Assembly (NCBI GenBank): GCA_031395645.1
Contig: JANNJM010000016.1
Span: 1 to 24,943 of the forward strand
Source: SHZI01 sp031395645
GTDB lineage: Bacteria; Pseudomonadota; Gammaproteobacteria; Steroidobacterales; GCA-2729495
Direction: 5' to 3'
DNA: 24,943 nt
Every line of letters begins with the position of its first letter. The first letter of the stretch is position 1. A model generated the notes under the pieces. That model was not told the origin of the DNA and searched no databases. It saw only the letters and a list, made by a program, of their open reading frames with translations. Shown piece by piece: positions 7,337 through 15,274 of this stretch. Made by a program: the position numbers and the translations under genes.

Positions 7337-8104
7337 ATGAACCTGACGCGCAGAATCTCACTCCTGATGGCTACCGCCGTCGCCCTGCTAGGGGCCGGCT
7401 GTGCAACCAGCCTCCCGGCCTCGCCGATGACGGTGCTGGTGGCCGGGGCGACCGGCCAGACCGGCCGGCTTATCGTCACCGAGTTGCTGGCGAACGGCTA
7501 CTCGGTGCGGGCGCTGGCCCGGGACACGGCCAAGGCCCGCCAGACGCTCGGCGACAAGGTCGAAATCGTCCAGGGCGATGTCGGCGACCCTGCCTCGCTC
7601 GCCGCCGCCTTCGCTGGCACGGACGCGGTGATCTCGGCGATTGGCGCCAGCACTGCCACGGGCCCGGGACGTCCTGAAAAGATTGACTACGAAGGCGTAA
7701 AGAACCTGGTGGCTGCCGCCGTTGCCAGCCGTTCGCAGCACTTCGTGCTGGTATCGTCCCGCTCGGTCACGCACATCGACAACCCGCTGAACAAACTGTT
7801 CGGCAACGTGCTGGTCTGGAAGCTCAAGGGCGAGGACGCCCTCCGCGCCAGCGGACTCGCCTACACCGTCGTTCGCCCGGGCGGCCTCACGAACGCGGCG
7901 GGCGGCAGCAAGGACGTGCGCCTCGACCAGGGCGACGCCGTGACGGCACAAACAACGATCGCGCGCGCCGACGTCGCGACCATCTGCGTCCAGGCCCTGA
8001 AATTCCCCGAGGCCCGCAACCGGACCTTCGAGGCGAGTGCCCGCGCCGGAGCTCCGGTCACGGACTGGCGGGCGAAGTTTGCGGCGCTGAAGCCGGACGC
8101 GTAG
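7337..8104 (+). CDS. NAD(P)-binding (atypical SDR) protein with export-like leader
   Basis: A 255-residue protein whose residues 31-255 are an atypical short-chain dehydrogenase of the NmrA/NAD(P)H-binding type. It has the Rossmann motif GATGQTG at 37-43, a VSSRS strand, and the KGEDALRASGL-YTVVRPGGL segment typical of this branch; there is no YxxxK pair, as expected for atypical members. Residues 1-22 form an Arg-Arg start, a hydrophobic core, and LLGAGC, close to a lipobox, although Gly at -3 is not standard. The start at 7337 has GGAG eight bases upstream, while the ATG at 7427 that would give a plain cytosolic enzyme has none. So the leader appears genuine; an envelope location is inference. 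The stop codon TAG lies in a REP repeat. Confidence 0.85.
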   Translation: MNLTRRISLLMATAVALLGAGCATSLPASPMTVLVAGATGQTGRLIVTELLANGYSVRALARDTAKARQTLGDKVEIVQGDVGDPASLAAAFAGTDAVISAIGASTATGPGRPEKIDYEGVKNLVAAAVASRSQHFVLVSSRSVTHIDNPLNKLFGNVLVWKLKGEDALRASGLAYTVVRPGGLTNAAGGSKDVRLDQGDAVTAQTTIARADVATICVQALKFPEARNRTFEASARAGAPVTDWRAKFAALKPDA

Positions 8105-8122
8105 GAGCGGCTTCAGCCGCGA
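8101..8122 (+). repeat. REP element, GTAG type (copy 2)
   Basis: A 22-base unit beginning GTAG, with hairpin arms GCGGCT and AGCCGC round a TC loop. It is identical to the reverse complement of bases 12-33. The T of GTAG begins the stop codon of the Rossmann-fold gene (8102-8104), so the repeat abuts the coding end. Confidence 0.85.
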
Positions 8123-8149
8123 CGTTGGGAGACGACGTAACGTACCGGG

Positions 8150-8171
8150 TCGCGCCTGAAGGCGCTCCTAC
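8150..8171 (-). repeat. REP element, compensated variant (copy 3)
   Basis: Read on the minus strand this begins GTAGGAGCGCCTTCAGGC. It differs from the other two copies at two positions that pair with each other in the stem (GCGCCT/AGGCGC instead of GCGGCT/AGCCGC), so the hairpin is kept. Together with 8101-8122 it forms an inverted pair (BIME-like) 27 bases apart between two convergent genes, where it could also act as a bidirectional mRNA end-stabiliser. Confidence 0.82.
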
Positions 8172-8179
8172 GGGGGCTC

Positions 8180-10999
8180 TTACGGGAGGTCGGTGCGGCG
8201 CCAGGCGCCGTCCTGCCAGGTGATCTGCCACGCTGGCCAGTAGGTGTCGTCCAGCTTCAGCGTCAGGACTTCCAGCTGGTTGTTCCAGGTGAGCGTGGTC
8301 AGGCGCACGGCATCGCGATTGCGCTTGGCGCGCACCACGTCGATGAACTGATCAAGATCGGCGATCGGGGCTCCGTCCACCTGGGTGATTCGTCGCCCGG
8401 CAAAGAGGCCGAACCGCGAGGCCGGCGAACCGAAGGCAAAATAGGAGACATATACCCCCGTCGGATCCACGCCCCGCTGGGCGGCCATGTCCCGGTACGG
8501 CGCCTGCAGCAGTGCGCCGGCCCACATCACCACCCGCCGCACGCCCTCGCCGTTCAGGACAACCGTTGCCACGTCGAGGCGCACGACTTTCGCATCGCGC
8601 AGCACCTCCACGACCACGGCTGGCTTCTGCACGCGCAGCTCCACATCACGGAAACGCGTGGCGGGCTCACCGTCAATGGTCAGCAGCAGATCCCCCGGCT
8701 GGAAGGCCCCCGCAGCCGGTGTGCCGGCTACGGTTCGGGACACGCCCAGCAGGCGCTGACGCTCCGGGTCGTGGTCACCGATACGCTGCGCCCAGTCGGC
8801 CGTTAGTCCCAGTCGCCGGGCAGCGGCAACGGGTATCTGGGTCCATTCAACCTCGAGGGAACGAAGCTCCCGGGCGGTTGTGACGAGGTCCATGAGTTCG
8901 CGGACGTACTCGACCGGCATGCCCCGGTTTTCCTGGCTCAGCTCCCCAGTCCCCTGCCACGCAAAGCTGGACCAGAGGGCCGTCACTTCCCCCTTGCGGT
9001 TAAGCACAACCCCATCCAGATCACCGGGACCGTTGACGAGGTCGAGCGTCTCGAGATTCGATTCACGGAAGCGCATCGTACGTGACAGCGGAAAGCCAAC
9101 CGGCTCGTAAGACGCGAAGGCTGCCGACTGGGAGATCAGCTTCTCGCCACTCCGGAGGCCGATAACCCAGAGTTCTTCGCCAGCTTCGGGAATGCGAGTC
9201 GCCAGACGAGCGGCAGTCACTAACGTGTCCCCGATCAGTGCGGGATCGTAGGCGACCAATACCAGGTTGTGCAGCGGGTGCACGTAGACCACCCGGCCGG
9301 GGATCTCAAGTGAGCTGCCAAACGTCAGCCGCACATCCCCAAGGCCCTCCGGGATCGTGTTGCGGTCCACGACGAGGTAGCCGCGCTCCGCATCCACCAC
9401 CAGGCCAGTGCCGTAGTAGTGCTGCTCGGAGACGCCCGATACGGTGTAGGGCATGTCGAAGTTAACGAGTACGAGTGAGGGCGCGATCTTGCGCAGGCGG
9501 GCATCCGGCTGGTCGACGAAGCGTGCAACCCCTCCTTCCGGTGGCAGGGGCTCGGGTCCTGCGGCAAGCTTCCGGCAGGGCCACTCGCCCAGCCGGTCGT
9601 CGCGGCGACAGCGCACGGCTGGAAACCAGCGTCGGTCCATGCGCGCCACGCGCACCTTGCTGGAGCCAGGCTCCTCGAGCGTGATGAAGCGGACGGTGAA
9701 CCTCTGCTGGTCGGCCTTGCCGGCGAGTAGGCGCTCCAGGTCGTCGAGCCCCCGGACGGACTCGCCCTCGATGCCGACGATGACGCTGCCGCGGGGGATG
9801 CCGGCGGCCGCGAACACGAAGCCCGGATTGGCAACAAACAAGCCCTCGGTGGCCCGATTGAAGTGGCGCGCCTGCTGGTAGGAAAGGTTGTTGACGACAG
9901 CATCGCCAAACTGCAGGTATTCATCCGGGCTGAGCTGCTGGAGATCCTGCACGGTGACGGAGAACAACAGCTCCCGGCCACCGCGCTCGATCGTCAGATC
10001 GACGGGCTTCCCCACGCTTTCATCCAGCTCGGCATCCAGCGGCGCGAAGTCGGTCAGGTATTCCCTGTTGATGCGGACCAGGACATCGCCAACCTGCAGC
10101 TTGCCGTCAGCCGTGCTGCCGGGTAATACCTCACTGACCACGAGCATGCCGATGCCGTCTGGAAACCGCGCGCGCACAGCGCGCTCACTGGGCTCGCGCA
10201 GGCCCAGGCGGCGCAGCTCGTCAAACGCGGTGTAACTAAAGATCGCTCCGAGGGTCCCCCGCGTCACGGGCTGACCGGCCTGCAGCAGTCGGAGGGCACG
10301 CTGGACGCGGTCGAGGGGCAGGAAAAAACTGGAGGCCGCCTGGTTGCTGGCGCCCGCATTCAGGGCAATCACCCGGCCCTCGATATCAATCACCGGGGAT
10401 CCCGACGAACCACCGGAAGTGCTGGAGGCCGCCTGCAGATAAAACGTATTGAAGTCGTTGTACTTGCCCTTCCCGTAGTCGGGCGCTTCACGCCGCAAGC
10501 GGGCCAGGGTTCCTGACAGTATGGAGAGCTGTTCCCCGTCATCGTTCCCGATCACGCGGATCTCGCGGCCAAGCTCAGCCCCGGCCGGGTACAGCGGCAG
10601 CGCCTTCGGGCGAATGTACTTCAGTGCCTTGGGATCGTAGCGGTAGAAACCGAAGTCATGGACCGGATCCCGATAGACCGGCACCAGTTCCACCTCTTCC
10701 TGATTGTTGAAGAGGCCCGCCGCGCGCACGGGCCCGGCGGTGACCACGTGCCTGTTGGTGAGAATCAGGCCGCGCTCGGCGTCCACGACGAATCCGGAAG
10801 CCTGGCTCGACTCATTCCACTCGGTATCGAACGCGCGGGTGCCATCGACCTGGATGGACACCACCGACGGTGCTATGCGCTCGAGCGTCCGGCGCCAGGC
10901 GGCTGGTTCAGCGCCGTCCGCACCGTGCACTGCCGACCAGAGCAGCGCCAGCGACAGCAGGCAGGCGCCCCTTAAGGTGCAACTAGAGCCGCAGCGCAT
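8180..10999 (-). CDS. periplasmic HtrA-like serine protease with second, degenerate protease domain and PDZ domains
   Basis: A 939-residue exported protein, about twice the length of DegP/DegQ. Residues 1-27 are a signal peptide. Protease domain 1 (about 35-245) has an intact triad: His84 in TNRHVV, Asp115 in DPVHDFGF, Ser199 in GGSSGSPV. PDZ-like regions follow at about 270-350 (GSTADGKLQVGDVLVRIN) and 375-440. A second trypsin-like domain (about 495-710) keeps the fold but has Asn547, Asn578 and Leu661 where the triad should be, so it is a pseudoprotease. Two more PDZ-like regions lie at about 745-810 and 840-915. The same order is known from yeast Nma111 and Arabidopsis DEG7. The start at 10999 overlaps the kinase stop by 17 bases with only a weak ribosome-binding site, implying translational coupling. 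Role inferred: envelope protein quality control. Confidence 0.88.
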   Translation of the reverse strand: MRCGSSCTLRGACLLSLALLWSAVHGADGAEPAAWRRTLERIAPSVVSIQVDGTRAFDTEWNESSQASGFVVDAERGLILTNRHVVTAGPVRAAGLFNNQEEVELVPVYRDPVHDFGFYRYDPKALKYIRPKALPLYPAGAELGREIRVIGNDDGEQLSILSGTLARLRREAPDYGKGKYNDFNTFYLQAASSTSGGSSGSPVIDIEGRVIALNAGASNQAASSFFLPLDRVQRALRLLQAGQPVTRGTLGAIFSYTAFDELRRLGLREPSERAVRARFPDGIGMLVVSEVLPGSTADGKLQVGDVLVRINREYLTDFAPLDAELDESVGKPVDLTIERGGRELLFSVTVQDLQQLSPDEYLQFGDAVVNNLSYQQARHFNRATEGLFVANPGFVFAAAGIPRGSVIVGIEGESVRGLDDLERLLAGKADQQRFTVRFITLEEPGSSKVRVARMDRRWFPAVRCRRDDRLGEWPCRKLAAGPEPLPPEGGVARFVDQPDARLRKIAPSLVLVNFDMPYTVSGVSEQHYYGTGLVVDAERGYLVVDRNTIPEGLGDVRLTFGSSLEIPGRVVYVHPLHNLVLVAYDPALIGDTLVTAARLATRIPEAGEELWVIGLRSGEKLISQSAAFASYEPVGFPLSRTMRFRESNLETLDLVNGPGDLDGVVLNRKGEVTALWSSFAWQGTGELSQENRGMPVEYVRELMDLVTTARELRSLEVEWTQIPVAAARRLGLTADWAQRIGDHDPERQRLLGVSRTVAGTPAAGAFQPGDLLLTIDGEPATRFRDVELRVQKPAVVVEVLRDAKVVRLDVATVVLNGEGVRRVVMWAGALLQAPYRDMAAQRGVDPTGVYVSYFAFGSPASRFGLFAGRRITQVDGAPIADLDQFIDVVRAKRNRDAVRLTTLTWNNQLEVLTLKLDDTYWPAWQITWQDGAWRRTDLP

Positions 11000-11936
11000 G
11001 CCCGAATGCCGACTGGAATTCCTGCGCGAGGGTGGCCGGAGTGAAGTGGTGATTCTGTGTGCCCTTGTGGGCGATCTTCAGCGCCCCCAGCAGGGAAGCT
11101 AGCCGACCAGTGTCGGCCCAGGGCAGGCCGTGGGTGATGCCGTGGAGCAGGCCAGCGCGATAGGCGTCACCACAGCCAGTAGGATCGAGAATCGCCTTCG
11201 GCTTCACGGCGGGAATCTCCATGCGCTCCCCGCCAGCCCAGATAGTCGAACCCAGTGCGCCGTGGGTGACGACCAGTGCGCGAACCTTGCCCGCCAACTC
11301 GTCCTCGCTCCAGCCGGTCCGGTCGGCGAGCAACCGGGCCTCATAGTCGTTGACGGCGACCCAGGATGCCCGCTCCACGAAGAAACGCAGGTCCAGCCCA
11401 TCGAACATCGGCAGTCCCTGCCCGGGATCGAAGATGAACGGTATGCCGGCCGCATGCAGCTGCGCCGCATGGTCCAGCATGCCCTGCCGTCCGTCCGGCG
11501 ACACGATCGCCACAGTAATGCCCGCATCGGCCCGCAACTTGCCCTCGGGCACCACGATCCGGTGCGCTTCGTTCATGGCGCCGGGATGAAAAGCCGTGAT
11601 CTGGTTGTCGTCGAGATCGGTGGTGATGTAGGCCTGGGCCGTCAGCAGCTCGGGAATTTCGAGTACGTGATCGAGGTTGACTCCCTGGTGCACCAGCCGG
11701 GCGCGGTAGGGACTGAAGTCGCCACCCACCGTCGCCATGATCCGCGGGTCTCCGCCCAGGAGACGAAGGTTGTAGGCCACGTTACCAGCGCAGCCGCCAT
11801 ATTCCCGCCGGACTTCCGGCACGAGGAATGACACGTTCAGGATATGAATCTGGTCTGGAAGGATGTGCTCCTTGAACCGGCCCTGGAACACCATGATGTT
11901 GTCGTAGGCAATCGAACCGCAAATCAGTGCAGACAA
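10983..11936 (-). CDS. PfkB-family sugar/nucleoside kinase, adenosine-kinase-like
   Basis: A 317-residue ribokinase-fold kinase. It shows the N-terminal substrate motif GGCAGNVAYNL (48-57) and the C-terminal PfkB signature DPTGCGDAYRAGL (251-263), with Asp257 the expected catalytic base next to the GCG anion hole. The N-terminus (ALICGSIAYDNIM) and overall pattern resemble the proteobacterial adenosine-kinase-like group; the substrate is not certain. The start codon is TTG at 11936, chosen because AGGAG sits seven bases upstream and no ATG is nearby. It follows gcvPB by 10 bases and overlaps the protease gene by 17. If it phosphorylates adenosine, a link to the methyl cycle fed by gcv-derived one-carbon units would fit, but this is inference. 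Confidence 0.87.
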   Translation of the reverse strand: MSALICGSIAYDNIMVFQGRFKEHILPDQIHILNVSFLVPEVRREYGGCAGNVAYNLRLLGGDPRIMATVGGDFSPYRARLVHQGVNLDHVLEIPELLTAQAYITTDLDDNQITAFHPGAMNEAHRIVVPEGKLRADAGITVAIVSPDGRQGMLDHAAQLHAAGIPFIFDPGQGLPMFDGLDLRFFVERASWVAVNDYEARLLADRTGWSEDELAGKVRALVVTHGALGSTIWAGGERMEIPAVKPKAILDPTGCGDAYRAGLLHGITHGLPWADTGRLASLLGALKIAHKGTQNHHFTPATLAQEFQSAFGHALRL

Positions 11937-11943
11937 ACGAACA

Positions 11944-11948
11944 CTCCT
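11944..11948 (-). promoter_or_regulatory. ribosome-binding site fixing the TTG start of the PfkB kinase
   Basis: AGGAG on the minus strand, seven bases before the TTG at 11936-11934, overlaps the last base pairs of the gcvPB stop codon (11947-11949). It is the reason for accepting a rare TTG start. Confidence 0.75.
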
Positions 11949-13446
11949 ATCGGTCGGTACTCTGGTGATCGGTACCGGGGCGGCTCTGCCAGGTCAGGTC
12001 GAGCTGCTTCGCGGCCCGCACATCGTCCAGGCGCCGGACCGGGGTGGTGAGCGGCGCACGCTTGACCTCGGCGGCATCGCGATACGCCAGATCCCGCACA
12101 TCAATCATTGCCTGGGCGAAGGCATCCAGCTCCTGACGGGCTTCCGATTCCGTTGGCTCGATCAGCAGACATTCAGGAACGAGCTGGGGAAAGTAGGTGG
12201 TTGGCGCGTGGAAGCCCCGGTCGAGTAGCGCCTTGGCAAAGTCCATGGCGGTTACACCGGTATCCCGGGTCATGTCCTTCAGGGAAATGATGAACTCGTG
12301 ACTGGCGCGTCGCTCGGGGTAAGCCGGGGCAAAGCCGGCCGCCTGCAGGCGCTTCATCAGGTAGTTGGCATTCAGTGCAGCGAAGCCCGACACCCGGCGC
12401 ATGCCCTCGGCTCCCAACAGGCGCATGTAGACATAGGCACGGAGCAGGATGCCGGCGTTACCCATGAAACCGGACAGCCGGCCAATGCTCTGCGGGCGGT
12501 CGCTCTCGGCCAGCCAGCCATATTCGTACCCCGAACGGCCGTCACGCCGCCCCACGATCGGTATCGGCAGGAATGGCTCAAGCCGGTCGCCGACGGCGAC
12601 GATGCCGGCGCCCGGTCCACCACCCCCGTGGGGCGTGGAAAACGTCTTGTGCAGATTGATGTGCACGACATCGAAACCCATCGTGGCCGGGAGAGTCCTG
12701 CCAAGAATGGCATTAAGATTGGCGCCGTCGTAATACAGCAGCCCGCCTGCGCCGTGCACTACCTCGGCGATCTCTGCGATCCGCCGCTCGAATACGCCCA
12801 GAGTCGAGGGATTGGTCAGCATGATGCCAGCCGTCTGCGGCCCAACCACCCGGCGCAGCGCCTCCACGTCCACGTCCCCATCGGGGCCCGTCGGGATTTC
12901 CACGACGTCGCAGCCGCACATCATCGCGGTCGCGGGGTTCGTGCCGTGCGCTGCATCCGGCACGATGATCTGGTTGCGCGCCGTATCGCCCCGGGCCCGG
13001 TGATACGCACGGATCATCGCGACGCCGGCAAACTCGCCCTGCGCTCCGGCCATCGGCGTGAGCGACACGCCACGCATGCCGGTGACAGATTTGAGCATTT
13101 CCTGCAGGTCGAACAGGCATTCAAGAAACCCCTGAGCATGCGCCGCGGGTTCCAGTGGGTGGCGATCGAGAAACCCGGACAGCATCGCGAGCTTGTTGGC
13201 GGCTCGCGGGTTGTACTTCATCGTGCACGAGCCCAGCGGGTAGAAATGCGTATCGATGGAGAAGTTCAGCTGCGACAACCGCGTGAAATGGCGCACAACC
13301 TGCAACTCGGACACTTCGGGAAGCGGAGGCGGCGACCGGCGGATGAGCCCCACCGGCAAGTCATCAGTGGTCGCGGCAACGGCTGGCGCCTGGGAAGGGG
13401 CCCGTCGCCCCCGCCGGGACTGGTCGAAGATCAGGGGTTCACGCAT
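11947..13446 (-). CDS. gcvPB: glycine dehydrogenase (decarboxylating) subunit 2
   Basis: Half of the split P-protein of the glycine cleavage system. It binds pyridoxal phosphate, decarboxylates glycine and passes the aminomethyl group to the lipoyl arm of GcvH. The 499-residue protein has the PLP lysine at 267 in NLHKTFSTPHGGGGPGAG, plus DAAHGTNPA (164-172) and FYPLGSCTMKYNP (68-80), all family hallmarks. The frame is open upstream to 14055 inside gcvPA, but the canonical start (MREPLIFDQS) is at 13446. There its ATG shares one base with the gcvPA stop (TGATG), so the two subunits are coupled in translation, consistent with a 1:1 complex. The PfkB kinase follows by 10 bases. Confidence 0.96.
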   Translation of the reverse strand: MREPLIFDQSRRGRRAPSQAPAVAATTDDLPVGLIRRSPPPLPEVSELQVVRHFTRLSQLNFSIDTHFYPLGSCTMKYNPRAANKLAMLSGFLDRHPLEPAAHAQGFLECLFDLQEMLKSVTGMRGVSLTPMAGAQGEFAGVAMIRAYHRARGDTARNQIIVPDAAHGTNPATAMMCGCDVVEIPTGPDGDVDVEALRRVVGPQTAGIMLTNPSTLGVFERRIAEIAEVVHGAGGLLYYDGANLNAILGRTLPATMGFDVVHINLHKTFSTPHGGGGPGAGIVAVGDRLEPFLPIPIVGRRDGRSGYEYGWLAESDRPQSIGRLSGFMGNAGILLRAYVYMRLLGAEGMRRVSGFAALNANYLMKRLQAAGFAPAYPERRASHEFIISLKDMTRDTGVTAMDFAKALLDRGFHAPTTYFPQLVPECLLIEPTESEARQELDAFAQAMIDVRDLAYRDAAEVKRAPLTTPVRRLDDVRAAKQLDLTWQSRPGTDHQSTDR

Positions 13447-14819
13447 CAGGCTGCAACCGCCACGCCCAGGACGCCGGCCAACGCGGCCCGGTACACCGCA
13501 ATATCCTCGGCGGTCCGCAGTTCTGTGGCACAAACCAGCAGCGCGTGGCCCAACTCCGGAAAATCGGCCGAGAGATCGAAGCCGCCGAGTATCCCGCGCG
13601 CCGCAAGCTGCTGCAGAACCGGGGCCACTGGGCGCGGCAGGGTCAGCACTGCTTCGTGGAAGAACGGAGATACCGGCGAGCTGATCCCACCGATGCCGGT
13701 CAACGCGCTGACGAGCGCACGCGTGTTGGCATGGCACTGGGCGGCCACGCGGCGCAGGCCCTCGCTGCCCAGCAAGGACAGGTAAATGGTTGCCGCAGTC
13801 ACCATCAACCCCTGGTTGGTGCAGATGTTCGACGTGGCCTTCGACCGGCGGATGTGCTGTTCCCGGGCCTGCAGCGTGAGCGTGAACCCCGGGCGCCCTT
13901 CGACGTCCACCGTGCCGCCCACGATGCGACCGGGCATTTGCCGGACCAGCGCCTTCCGGCAGGTGAGGAAGCCAAAATACGGACCGCCAGAGCTCCGCGG
14001 AATGCCGAGTGGCTGGCCTTCCCCGCAGGCAATGTCTGCGCCAGTAGCGCCCCACTCTCCCGGTGGCTTCAGCAGTGCAAGCGATGTGGGATTGCAGGCA
14101 GCGATGACCAGCATGCCGCGTGCATGGGCCCAGTCAGTGAGCTCGTCGACGGGCTCGAAGGCGCCAAGGAAATTCGGGGACGGAATGCAGAGCGCAGCGA
14201 AATCCTCACCGTGCTCGCCGACCATGGCGGCGAGTGCGGCAAGGTCGGTGCGGCCGGCGGACGCAGCAAGTTCCACGAGCTCGATGTTCTGCCCGGCCAC
14301 CAGCGACAACGTCACCTTGCGCCAAACCGGATTCAGGTAGCGCGGCACGAGCACCCGCCGGGATCGTGCCTGCCGTGCACTGCGCACCGCCATCAGGCAG
14401 GCCTCGGCAAAGGCGGTTGCTCCGTCGTAGAGAGACGCGTTGGAAACGTCCAGGCCCGTGAGGCCGGCAAGCATGGATTGGTATTCGTAGATCAGCTGCA
14501 GCGTGCCCTGGCTCGCTTCAGCCTGGTACGGCGTATAGGCACTGTAGAACTCGCCGCGCGTGGCGATTTCCCAGACCGCTGCCGGAATATGGTGCTCGTA
14601 GGCGCCAGCACCGAGAAAACAGAGGCTCGCCACGTTGCGCGCCGCCCGTTCCTGCATCAGGCGCGTGATACCGGCCTCGGAAAGCCCGGCCGGCACGCCG
14701 GGCAGACCGGGGACCCGCAGCTTCACCGGGATTTCATCGAACAGGTCGTCGATGCTGCCTGCGCCGATGGCGGCCAGCATGGCCGCCGTATCGTCAGTCG
14801 TGTGGGGAATGAACGGCAC
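13446..14819 (-). CDS. gcvPA: glycine dehydrogenase (decarboxylating) subunit 1
   Basis: Partner of GcvPB in the two-subunit P-protein. The 457-residue protein is the normal length of the N-terminal half and begins with the family's MPFIPHT. Other landmarks are FLGAGAYEHHIPAAV (68-82), FYSAYTPYQAEASQGTLQ (91-108) and the PSPNFLGA segment. It lacks the PLP lysine, as expected for this subunit. The start is GTG at 14819, supported by GAGGA about ten bases upstream and by the conserved N-terminus. It lies 18 bases after gcvH and ends one base into gcvPB. Many well-known gammaproteobacteria (E. coli, Pseudomonas) carry a fused gcvP instead. Confidence 0.95.
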   Translation of the reverse strand: MPFIPHTTDDTAAMLAAIGAGSIDDLFDEIPVKLRVPGLPGVPAGLSEAGITRLMQERAARNVASLCFLGAGAYEHHIPAAVWEIATRGEFYSAYTPYQAEASQGTLQLIYEYQSMLAGLTGLDVSNASLYDGATAFAEACLMAVRSARQARSRRVLVPRYLNPVWRKVTLSLVAGQNIELVELAASAGRTDLAALAAMVGEHGEDFAALCIPSPNFLGAFEPVDELTDWAHARGMLVIAACNPTSLALLKPPGEWGATGADIACGEGQPLGIPRSSGGPYFGFLTCRKALVRQMPGRIVGGTVDVEGRPGFTLTLQAREQHIRRSKATSNICTNQGLMVTAATIYLSLLGSEGLRRVAAQCHANTRALVSALTGIGGISSPVSPFFHEAVLTLPRPVAPVLQQLAARGILGGFDLSADFPELGHALLVCATELRTAEDIAVYRAALAGVLGVAVAA

Positions 14820-14837
14820 GCGTGGCTGGTCCTCGGG

Positions 14838-15230
14838 TTAATTCGTCGCGTCGAGCAGGGCGGTATAACCCGCTGCGTCGAGCAGGGCCGTCAGGGAAGC
14901 CGCGTCGGCTGGCTGCAGGCGAACCAGCCAGCCCGCGCCGTAGGGGTCGGTATTTACGAGCTCCGGTTCGGCAGTCAGCGCCGGGTTGACGGCAAGGACG
15001 GCTCCCGCCAGGGGCGCGTAGACGTCGGATGCCGCCTTGGTCGACTCAACCACCGCCATGGCATCGCGTGGCTTGAGGGACCGGCCGACGTCAGGCAATT
15101 CCACATAGACGAGCTCACCGAGCTGCTGCTGGGCATGGTCGGTGATGCCGACGACGACCGCACCGTCAGTCTCCCGGCGTACCCACTCGTGTTCCCGGGT
15201 GTACTGCAGTTGCTTCGGTACGTTACTCAT
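14838..15230 (-). CDS. gcvH: glycine cleavage system H protein
   Basis: The 130-residue lipoyl carrier that shuttles the aminomethyl group from GcvP to GcvT and the reduced lipoate to the L protein. The lipoyl lysine is Lys65 in VVESTKAASDVYAP, the exact family motif. Upstream landmarks HEWV (14-17) and GITDHAQQQLGELVYVELP (28-46) are complete. The frame is open to 15365, but the ATG at 15230 begins the canonical sequence and has AGGAA seven bases upstream. It lies 44 bases after gcvT, the largest gap of the long minus-strand gene run, and 18 bases before gcvPA. Confidence 0.97.
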   Translation of the reverse strand: MSNVPKQLQYTREHEWVRRETDGAVVVGITDHAQQQLGELVYVELPDVGRSLKPRDAMAVVESTKAASDVYAPLAGAVLAVNPALTAEPELVNTDPYGAGWLVRLQPADAASLTALLDAAGYTALLDATN

Positions 15231-15274
15231 ACGCGTGTTCCTGTTGTGCCACCGGCAGGCTACCAAGACCTGTA

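Noticed and set aside
8105..8179. A possible CRISPR-like or attachment-site repeat in the convergent gap.
   Set aside because: The two units are inverted, begin with GTAG and form hairpins, which fits REP/BIME and not CRISPR repeats or an att site; no integrase or cas gene is present.
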